Shown here in pieces: positions 1-6,408 of a DNA stretch of 23,479 nt (positions within the stretch are counted from its first letter, which is position 1; every line of letters begins with the position of its first letter). The position numbers and the translations under genes are program-made. Source of the DNA: a virus. The stretch lies in IMG/VR virus record IMGVR_UViG_3300025122_000165, positions 1 through 23,479 of that record; one strand, 5' to 3'. The notes under the pieces were generated by a model. It saw nothing but the letters and a program-made list of their open reading frames with translations, made no database searches and was not told the DNA's origin.

Positions 1-2
1 GA

Positions 3-971
3 TCAGCGTATGACCCTAAGGAAGTCTTTGACGTTTCTATACAGGTGCAGCTTCCAAATGAATGGGACCCTACCCTTGCGAAAAAAAATGTAGGCATTTC
101 AGCATTCGTAGAAACTGATATTTGCAATTCTTCATGGGTGGAATGCTGCAATCGAATGTCACATATAATTGTTCCTTCTAATCATGTACATCAGGTAATT
201 AAAAACTCCGGGGGATCCAAGACTCCCGTTAGTGTAGTTCCGGAGTCATTTTATGATGCCATATTACACGAAAATTTAGATGAATTTTTTCTTGATGTAG
301 ATACTAAATTTAATTTTTTGATTTTTGGTCAACTAACAGCTCATCATCCAGACACTGATAGAAAAAATACTTTCAATACTATTAAGTGGTTGTGTGAGAC
401 ATTCAAGGATGATCCGGATGTCGGGGTAATTATAAAAACTAACTCTGGTAAAAATACTACTATTGATAAACGGGTTACGGTTAGAACAATTAATAAATTA
501 GTAAACGAAGTAAGGGTAGGGCCATATCCTAAGATACACGTATTACATGGTCCTATGGATTTAAATGAGATAGCTTCTTTATATAGAGACCCCAAAATAA
601 AGGCGCTAGTAAGCCTAACACGAGGCGAAGGGTTTGGGTTACCTCTTCTAGAGGCCGCTGCTTCTGGCCTTCCTGTAATAGCTACCAATTGGTCTGGTCA
701 TTTAGACTTTCTTAAAATGGGAAAATTTATTCCTGTTGACTTCCAGGTGACACCCATCCCAGAGGCTCGTGTTGACGGTAATATATTTGTTACCGGAGCT
801 AAATGGGCTGAGCCCATTGAATCCAGCGCAAAACAAAGGTTTCAGAAATTTCGCAAAGCTCCATCAATTCCTCACCGGTGGGCAAAAGAATTAAGCGAGA
901 AGATAAGGCTATCATTTTCGCAAGATAAAATTAGTCAACATTATGATGAAGTTCTTGGGAATCTAATTTAA
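3..971 (+). CDS. Glycosyltransferase, GT-B fold (GT4-like), 5' end outside window
   Basis: Transfers a sugar from a nucleotide-sugar donor to an acceptor that cannot be identified here. The frame is open to the left edge: before the first possible start (GTG at 45) it reads SAYDPKEVFDVSIQ and runs straight into VQLPNEWDP, so the true start is upstream and the GTG is probably internal. Numbered from that GTG, residues 195-203 are EGFGLPLLE, the E-x7-E signature of the donor-binding domain of GT4-type enzymes. It is followed by AAASGLPVIATNWSGHLDFL, the usual helix and strand after that motif. The N-terminal half has ETD and IVPSNHV, typical of the acceptor domain. The stop overlaps the next start by one base (TAATG), so translation is probably coupled. 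Phage enzymes of this type modify DNA, virion proteins or host glycans; the target here is unknown. Confidence 0.87.
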   Translation, partial: SAYDPKEVFDVSIQVQLPNEWDPTLAKKNVGISAFVETDICNSSWVECCNRMSHIIVPSNHVHQVIKNSGGSKTPVSVVPESFYDAILHENLDEFFLDVDTKFNFLIFGQLTAHHPDTDRKNTFNTIKWLCETFKDDPDVGVIIKTNSGKNTTIDKRVTVRTINKLVNEVRVGPYPKIHVLHGPMDLNEIASLYRDPKIKALVSLTRGEGFGLPLLEAAASGLPVIATNWSGHLDFLKMGKFIPVDFQVTPIPEARVDGNIFVTGAKWAEPIESSAKQRFQKFRKAPSIPHRWAKELSEKIRLSFSQDKISQHYDEVLGNLI

Positions 972-1270
972 TGACTGGACTATGGATTACAATATCATTA
1001 GTTCTCTTTATAGCATGTTGTATTAGTATTTTTTACGTTATTAAGTTTGGAATTATTATCGTTCGAATTCAGGATGTAGTAGAGGAATCTTTGGATGTTT
1101 TAGACGATGGATATACATCGATGGATAAAATACTCAAAACTCCTTTGTTTTATGATAGCCACGAAGTAAAACAAGTTCTAAATGATATTAAGGTATGCAG
1201 GGAGTCGATAGTACAAATAGCAATTGCCTTAACAAATATAGATTCTGATGAGTATAAAAGACCACTTTAA
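971..1270 (+). CDS. Small single-pass membrane protein, unknown function
   Basis: A 99-residue protein of unknown function. Residues about 4-29 are a strongly hydrophobic helix (LWITISLVLFIACCISIFYV and following), with no cleavable signal site evident, so it is probably an N-terminal membrane anchor. The remaining 70 residues are polar and look helical, with spaced hydrophobics and a mix of acidic and basic residues, and probably lie in the cytoplasm. The ATG overlaps the stop of the glycosyltransferase gene by one base and has only a weak GGGA upstream, so coupling to the upstream gene is likely. I do not recognise the family. A holin or spanin role is possible for a small phage membrane protein but nothing in the sequence supports it. 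Confidence 0.7.
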   Translation: MTGLWITISLVLFIACCISIFYVIKFGIIIVRIQDVVEESLDVLDDGYTSMDKILKTPLFYDSHEVKQVLNDIKVCRESIVQIAIALTNIDSDEYKRPL

Positions 1271-1297
1271 TATTATAAATGCCGGAGCATAATACAG

Positions 1298-2026
1298 TTG
1301 AAAGGAGCAAAAAAAATAAAACGTCGGAAATCGGGTTCCCGGCTATATTTTAGTAAAGAAACGCAGGATCACATTATTACATATCAGCAATCAGAGTCAA
1401 GCGAAGAAAAACACACAATTTATGTGAAAGATATTTTGCCGGCATTTGACAAGTTAGTTGAAAATTTAATTTTTGTATATGGGTTTATAACCCCGCAAGA
1501 GAATTATCATGATCTTAAGAGTGATTGTGTTAGTTTTCTTTACGAAACAATCGCAAAATGGGATCCTATACGAGGCACTAAAGCATTTTCGTATTTCAAT
1601 GTGGTAGCCAAAAATTGGCTCATAATGAATTCTAGAAAATCTAAAAAGCGTGCAATGAGAAATGTTAGCTTAAGTGACCTTAGCGTATTAAATGCATTTG
1701 ATAAAAAATGTTTAGCAAATTATGATTTTATTCCTTCTCCTGATGAAATTTTAATTAAGAAAAATCTACAAAACGAAATACTGGAGATTTTACATAGGAT
1801 TGAATCCAGAGTAAAAGGTCAAAAGGAACAAATATGCATTGCTGCTATCATCACTGTATTTAATAATATAGAGCAATTAGATTTTCTTAATAAAAGGGCA
1901 ATCTTTATTTATGTGCGTGATATATCTGGATTAAATTCCAAACAACTTTCTGTTGCGATGTCTGCTATTAGGAAACACTATAGAGAGTTAGCTCATGAAC
2001 GAATTAATTCGGAGAGCATCATATGA
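1298..2026 (+). CDS. Late transcription sigma factor, T4 gp55-like
   Basis: Probable phage sigma factor that redirects host RNA polymerase to late promoters. Residues about 50-112 resemble sigma-70 region 2, which binds core polymerase and the -10 element: LKSDCVSFLYETIAKWDP, then RGTKAFSYFNVVAKNWL, like the 'F-D-P-x-R-G-x-x-F-x-x-Y' core of sigma factors and gp55. A basic segment (SRKSKKRAM) follows. Residues about 195-235, ending LNSKQLSVAMSAIRKHYREL, could form a helix-turn-helix. Length is 242 aa, somewhat longer than T4 gp55 (185 aa). The N-terminus is uncertain: TTG at 1298 has a GGAG eleven bases upstream, while ATG 1279 lies in another frame and is joined to this one only by a shift at an 8-A run (1309-1316). 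The stop overlaps the next start (ATGA). Its place before virion genes fits a late regulator. Confidence 0.77.
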   Translation: MKGAKKIKRRKSGSRLYFSKETQDHIITYQQSESSEEKHTIYVKDILPAFDKLVENLIFVYGFITPQENYHDLKSDCVSFLYETIAKWDPIRGTKAFSYFNVVAKNWLIMNSRKSKKRAMRNVSLSDLSVLNAFDKKCLANYDFIPSPDEILIKKNLQNEILEILHRIESRVKGQKEQICIAAIITVFNNIEQLDFLNKRAIFIYVRDISGLNSKQLSVAMSAIRKHYRELAHERINSESII

Positions 2027-2391
2027 CAAATATTCGGTTGGATAAATTAATAGAAAAATATGAAAAATCAAAATTACGCGTAGGAGACTTTGCCGATTTG
2101 CTAGAGTCGATTGATGGCCTTAATGAAAAAAAGAAATTATTATGGCAGGAAATATACCAAAATGCAATATTGGATAGGGAAAATGCTTCGATGTTGTTTA
2201 CGGATGCATTCAAACAAATGCAGATGGGAACAACTGAACACGTTACATTAGGGCCAATATTATCCAAGTATCTTGAGAGAATGTGTAAGTCCAATGAGCA
2301 AATTCTAAAGTTGACAGAGTTAATTTCTAAGTCTGAAGATCGATCATCCAAGATTGACCCGGATGAGATTTTTTCTGAAATTAAGGGATAA
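2023..2391 (+). CDS. Small helical phage protein, unknown function
   Basis: A 122-residue, highly charged, predicted all-helical protein. It has no transmembrane segment or signal peptide. Notable stretches are LLWQEIYQNAILDRENASML in the middle and SKYLERMCKSNEQILKLTEL near the C-terminus, followed by an acidic tail (DPDEIFSEI). From memory, similar small proteins recur beside late genes in marine and large phages, but I know of no assigned function. The start is well supported: GGAGAG at 2011-2016 lies at a normal distance, and the ATG overlaps the sigma-factor stop in an ATGA. That coupling would keep its dose near that of the sigma factor. T4 late transcription needs a small co-activator (gp33, 112 aa). 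This protein has the right size and position, but I see no sequence support for that role. Confidence 0.7.
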   Translation: MTNIRLDKLIEKYEKSKLRVGDFADLLESIDGLNEKKKLLWQEIYQNAILDRENASMLFTDAFKQMQMGTTEHVTLGPILSKYLERMCKSNEQILKLTELISKSEDRSSKIDPDEIFSEIKG

Positions 2392-2396
2392 AGATA

Positions 2397-3935
2397 ATGA
2401 CGGATGGTCTAGATTATATAGATTATGTGACTAGTGGAAGAGATCATGGTGAGTATTCTTTTGAAGAAGCAACTTCACTTGAGAATCTACCACAACCTAT
2501 TCTCCGTGCGGCCGTCGTCGCAGAGGTTCTCTATGATCCTGGTGTCATAAGCGAAGATAAGCTAGAACAGCTTGAAGATGGAGATCCCGAGACCGGCATT
2601 CCTAGGTGTATTAATAAGGTGCACCTCCAAACAGCTCCTAGAAACTCTATTCTTGCTAGAGACATCACAGATGCATCAGATAGACAACAAAGAGCATCAA
2701 TATTGGCTTACCCTCTTTTCCCACCCAGTTTGTGTCTTCCGGTCAAGCCAGGAGAAACTGTCTGGTTGATAGATGCTTCCCCTCAGGAGGGTTCAAGACT
2801 TACATATTGGGTGTGTCGTATTTCTGCTCCTGATAATGTGGACGATTTAAACTTTACTCACTATGACAGAATTTCTCTAGAACGTGCGAAACAAACCAAG
2901 GCCAAAACCAAACCGACTCAACCTGAGTTTTTCAATGGAGCCGGTCAAACGGAGAATTATACACTCCAAAAGCCGGATGATTATGAGCTTATTTTTACAC
3001 AAGCAATTCCAAATGTCAATCATACAATTACGAATGAAGCAGTGCCTCGTTTTAAAAAGCGTCCAGGTGATTTAGCACTCCAAGGATCCAATAATACACT
3101 TATCTGTTTGGGGGAGGACAGGGGTTGGACAGCTGCACCTCCTCCAATTGGGACCGGTCGTCCTTCTGATGCTACAACAGATCATGGGGGTCCCAATCCC
3201 AATATTAGTAATGCTACATGGAGGGCGGGTCCGACCGTAGGGGCTCAGGCCCCGTCAGTTCTTTTAAAGGGAACAATTGACATTGTTGCCGGAAGGGGAG
3301 TGAAGGGTACCAAAACAGCACCATTGGTAATTGAAAATTCACGAAATTTTGAGGAAACAAATAAAAACCCAGTGTTGTTTCCCCCCAATGTTGAAAACAA
3401 CTATTATACAAATCCATGTGAGGGTGATCCGGACTTTGTAGAGGATTTAAGTCGAATATATGTCTCTATGAAGACTTCTGGAGATACGAATTTCGGATTG
3501 GTGTATCCACCAATTGTAGGCGCGGACCTCGCGTTACCAATTGATGACGCCCCTTATGTGATTGTTAAGTCAACTCACGTTAGAGTAGTTGCCAGAGACA
3601 GTGTTAGGTTGGTTGCCGGTCCGGCATCAAATTGTGTTGCTAGTTTTTTGGCTGATGGAACTATGGCCTTAGCCGGTACAAAAATTGTTACTAGCGGGCC
3701 CGTAGAGCTTGGAGATGGATTAATCCCACCGACAGAGCCGCTAGTTTTAGGAAACCAGCTAGTCATTCAACTCAATGCCATAATTAGTGCAGTTAATGCG
3801 GGGTTCTTAATTGCGGACTCTAATATAACCGAGGTGGCCACCGAAACGGGATTTGCTGGTCCGCTCCAACCCCAACAACCTCTCCCCGCCCTCGATCCGA
3901 AAAATATACTGAGCACTCTGGTTAGATGTAAATAG
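2397..3935 (+). CDS. Baseplate hub/spike protein with gp5-like OB-fold
   Basis: Probable central hub or spike of the contractile tail, equivalent to the non-enzymatic parts of T4 gp5. Residues about 33-157 match the N-terminal OB-fold region of gp5-like proteins of T4-related aquatic phages: ILRAAVVAEVLYDP, then APRNSILARDITDA, YPLFPPSLCLPVKPGETVWL and YWVCRISAPDNVDDLNFTH. The middle (about 160-380) is Pro/Gly/Asn-rich and low in helix. Residues about 384-440 (VIVKSTHVRVVARDSVRLVA, then SFLADGTMALAGTKIV) are short beta repeats that look like a spike beta-helix. A helical-looking tail follows (LVIQLNAIISAVNAGFL). At 512 aa it approaches T4 gp5 (575 aa), yet I see no lysozyme-type catalytic domain. 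The start has AAGGGA about nine bases upstream. The gp25- and gp6-like genes follow after the palindrome. Confidence 0.8.
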   Translation: MTDGLDYIDYVTSGRDHGEYSFEEATSLENLPQPILRAAVVAEVLYDPGVISEDKLEQLEDGDPETGIPRCINKVHLQTAPRNSILARDITDASDRQQRASILAYPLFPPSLCLPVKPGETVWLIDASPQEGSRLTYWVCRISAPDNVDDLNFTHYDRISLERAKQTKAKTKPTQPEFFNGAGQTENYTLQKPDDYELIFTQAIPNVNHTITNEAVPRFKKRPGDLALQGSNNTLICLGEDRGWTAAPPPIGTGRPSDATTDHGGPNPNISNATWRAGPTVGAQAPSVLLKGTIDIVAGRGVKGTKTAPLVIENSRNFEETNKNPVLFPPNVENNYYTNPCEGDPDFVEDLSRIYVSMKTSGDTNFGLVYPPIVGADLALPIDDAPYVIVKSTHVRVVARDSVRLVAGPASNCVASFLADGTMALAGTKIVTSGPVELGDGLIPPTEPLVLGNQLVIQLNAIISAVNAGFLIADSNITEVATETGFAGPLQPQQPLPALDPKNILSTLVRCK

Positions 3936-3963
3936 TGTGCTATAGCACATGTGCTATAGCACA
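3936..3963. repeat. Perfect 28-bp palindrome: two tandem copies of a 14-bp palindrome
   Basis: TGTGCTATAGCACA, itself a perfect palindrome, occurs at 3936-3949 and again immediately at 3950-3963, so the whole 28 bases are also a perfect palindrome. It begins on the base after the hub/spike stop codon (TAG 3933-3935). In RNA it can form a 12-bp stem with a CAUG loop, or two small hairpins. The next bases are GT-rich (ATGTGTTGTT) with no U-run, so it is not a classic intrinsic terminator. It could be a terminator, an RNA processing or stability element between the gp5-like and gp25-like genes, or a double operator for a dimeric regulator. The rest of the gap (3964-4051) shows only a Shine-Dalgarno sequence near its end; I see no convincing promoter. 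Confidence 0.85.
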
Positions 3964-4051
3964 ATGTGTTGTTCGGCCAATTTAATGTTTATGTGCTCCA
4001 GTTATTCGCAAAGGATCATATTTAATTTGTGATACTTTAAAGAGGAATAAT

Positions 4052-4546
4052 ATGCCAGATAGTCAGAATTATAAAAAATATGATTTCAAAAGTGTGGGAC
4101 AAACACAAGCCGATATCAATGAGTTAAGAGATACGTCACTTCTTGCTGTCCCTGTGGGGATTAAGACCCCCATTCAGTGGGGGACAGAGGGAGACGGGAT
4201 TTTTGCAATGCATAAACGTTTGGCAGATCAAATTGCAGATAATCTCAGAAATTTACTTTTGACCAATCATGGAGAGAGATTGGGCCTTTATAATTTTGGT
4301 GCTAATTTATTAGAGTTAGCATTTGAGCTAGGATCAGACGCCGTGGATGCTGAAGCCATGAGAAGAATAAGCACCGCCATACGTATATACATGCCGTTCG
4401 TAAAATTACATGAATTTATTCCATTCAATGCCAATCAGGAAAGTAATACAGGCATTGCACATAAGGGATTCAGCGTTATATACAACTTGCCTGATTTAGG
4501 CGTATTTAATAAAAGAATTGACATAACATTATATGCGGTAGGATAA
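4052..4546 (+). CDS. Baseplate wedge protein, gp25-like (GPW/gp25 family)
   Basis: Probable baseplate wedge component equivalent to T4 gp25, which sits by the tail tube and sheath and helps start sheath assembly. The family core is clear at residues about 38-130: IQWGTEGDGIFAMHKRLADQ, then IADNLRNLLLTNHGERLGLY and NFGANLLELAFE, followed by AMRRISTAIRIYMPFVKL. The NHGERL segment corresponds to the conserved 'T..GERv..p.fG' motif of the family. At 164 aa it is slightly longer than T4 gp25 (132 aa), mostly from an N-terminal extension of about 35 residues. The ATG has AGAGGA at normal spacing. The gp6-like gene starts three bases after its stop; adjacency of gp25- and gp6-like genes is usual in contractile-tail clusters. 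Confidence 0.9.
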   Translation: MPDSQNYKKYDFKSVGQTQADINELRDTSLLAVPVGIKTPIQWGTEGDGIFAMHKRLADQIADNLRNLLLTNHGERLGLYNFGANLLELAFELGSDAVDAEAMRRISTAIRIYMPFVKLHEFIPFNANQESNTGIAHKGFSVIYNLPDLGVFNKRIDITLYAVG

Positions 4547-4549
4547 AAA

Positions 4550-6400
4550 ATGCCAATTGATATTAAGAAACAACTCAAGCAGGTGCGTAGTCGAAACTAT
4601 TTGTCGAAAGATTTTGATAGCTTTCGAGCAGAATTACTTTCATATGCTAGAATATATTTTCCGGATAAGATTAAAGACTTTTCGGAAGCTTCATTGGGTG
4701 GACTGTTATTGGATATGGCAGCGATGGTAGGGGATTCATTATCATTTTATATGGATCATCAATTTAATGAACTAAATCCACTAACTGCTATTGAAACAAA
4801 TAACATTATTAATCATCTTAAGAGTGCCGGAGTTCCCATTGTTACAGCTTCTCCAGCCTCTGTCACGGTTAATTTTTCAATACTGGTACCGAGTGAGACA
4901 GATTCGTTCGGAGAGCGAAGACCAAAAAGATCTGCGTTGCCAATTATCGGAATGGGCACCGTGCTCCGCGGTAATAATGGAATTAAGTATAACTTGGTGG
5001 AAGAATTAAACTTTAGTCGAATAACGGCCGGGGGTGATTTATTCGCAGCCGTTAAAATAACGGAAGTCGATTCGAGCGGGTTGCCGTCTGAGTATCTTAT
5101 GAGCTTAAACGGGATTTGCTTGTCGGGAAGGGAAAAAACTGAGGCTGTAACCGTCGGTAATGTGCATGTTCCTTTTCGTGAAATGGTGTTGGCCGAACCG
5201 AATGTGACCGATATTATTTCTGTGGTTGACAGTAACGGAAATGTTTATCATGAAGTTTCTGCTCTTACAGAAGATGTAATATTTGGGGGTACTCCAACCA
5301 TAGGTTCTGACAATACTGTCGTTGAACAAGAGATAGAGATTATACCCGCTCCTCATCGTTTTGTCAGGGTCGTAAATCCCAAATCAAAAATTACCTCAAT
5401 TCAATTTGGTTCTGGGAGAGCTGAGACACTAGATAATGATATCGTTCCGGATCCTAGTGATTTAGCTCTTCCTCTATATGGGAAAAAAACGTTTCCTAGA
5501 TTTGTGATTAACCCTAATTCATTATTAGATACTCAGACTTTGGGAATCTCTCCGACAAATACTACACTACGGATTAAGTATCGGCATGGAGGAGGTCTTT
5601 CACATAATATAGGGGTAAAAGAAATTACTACCATCGATTCTTTGATAATGACATTTGAAAGGGAGCCTCTTCCTCGCGATGCAGAGAGTGTACGTACTTC
5701 TATAACAGTTATTAATTTAGAGAAAGCTACTGGGGGTTTACCTTCTCCTACACTCGAAGATTTGAGAGCTTCGATTCCGGCTACTAGGCATATGCAGTCC
5801 AGGATTGTAAGTAGAGCTGATTTATTGGCTAGAATTTATACTCTTCCTTCACGTTTTGGGAGAGTTTTTAGGGCAGGGATTAATGCAAATCCCAATAATC
5901 CGCTAGCATCTGTTTTACATGTAATAAGTAAAGATGAAAACGGGTATTTAGTGCCCTCGTCAGATCCCTTAAAGAAAAACCTAAGTAAATATTTAAACGA
6001 ATACAGGCTAGTATCTGATGCAGTTGATGTTGTAGACACTCAGGTGTTGAATTTTGGTATACAATTTAAAGTTATTGTTCATCCCCACGCTAATAAACAC
6101 CTTGCAATCCAGAATGTTATTAATAAACTTAAGAATATTTTGGTTGTTGGAAATTTTCAAATCAACCAGCCAATCATTTTGGCGGAAATTATAAACATTG
6201 TTATTAATGCTGATGATGTTATATCTCTTGTAGAAATGCCACGTATTACATCAAAGTTTGGATCTGACGCAGACAGAGTTTATGGATATACGTCATTTAG
6301 GCCCGCAAATCTTACGGTTCGTGGGATGGTTGTTCCACCCCCGGGCGGTATTTTTGAATTAAAGTATCCGGATTTTGATATAGTCGGGACCGCAGCATAG
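4550..6400 (+). CDS. Baseplate wedge protein, gp6-like (baseplate J-like)
   Basis: Probable main structural protein of the baseplate wedge, equivalent to T4 gp6, whose dimers form the inner ring around the hub. The N-terminal region (about residues 14-95) is characteristic: RNYLSKDFDSFRAELLSYAR, then FSEASLGGLLLDMAAMVGDS and LSFYMDHQFNELNPLTAIET. The central part is beta-rich. A later segment, AGINANPNNPLASVLHVISK, and a C-terminal region with repeated hydrophobic strands (VLNFGIQFKVIVHPHANKHL) fit the J-like core. Length (616 aa) is near T4 gp6 (660 aa). The ATG follows AGGAT at close spacing, three bases after the gp25-like stop, so the two are co-translated. No truncation or frameshift is visible. 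Confidence 0.9.
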   Translation: MPIDIKKQLKQVRSRNYLSKDFDSFRAELLSYARIYFPDKIKDFSEASLGGLLLDMAAMVGDSLSFYMDHQFNELNPLTAIETNNIINHLKSAGVPIVTASPASVTVNFSILVPSETDSFGERRPKRSALPIIGMGTVLRGNNGIKYNLVEELNFSRITAGGDLFAAVKITEVDSSGLPSEYLMSLNGICLSGREKTEAVTVGNVHVPFREMVLAEPNVTDIISVVDSNGNVYHEVSALTEDVIFGGTPTIGSDNTVVEQEIEIIPAPHRFVRVVNPKSKITSIQFGSGRAETLDNDIVPDPSDLALPLYGKKTFPRFVINPNSLLDTQTLGISPTNTTLRIKYRHGGGLSHNIGVKEITTIDSLIMTFEREPLPRDAESVRTSITVINLEKATGGLPSPTLEDLRASIPATRHMQSRIVSRADLLARIYTLPSRFGRVFRAGINANPNNPLASVLHVISKDENGYLVPSSDPLKKNLSKYLNEYRLVSDAVDVVDTQVLNFGIQFKVIVHPHANKHLAIQNVINKLKNILVVGNFQINQPIILAEIINIVINADDVISLVEMPRITSKFGSDADRVYGYTSFRPANLTVRGMVVPPPGGIFELKYPDFDIVGTAA

Positions 6401-6408
6401 GAGTAATT

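Noticed and set aside
971-1270. Holin or spanin
   Set aside because: A single N-terminal hydrophobic helix is not enough, and no endolysin or other lysis gene is nearby.
1274-1281. TATAAATG, close to the T4 late promoter TATAAATA, before the sigma-factor gene
   Set aside because: One mismatch in an AT-rich 27-base gap is expected by chance, and a transcript from it would start inside or after the ribosome binding site of the TTG start.
3936-3963. Palindrome as a standard intrinsic terminator
   Set aside because: The stem is good but there is no U-run after it and the stem itself is not GC-rich, so I left the function open.
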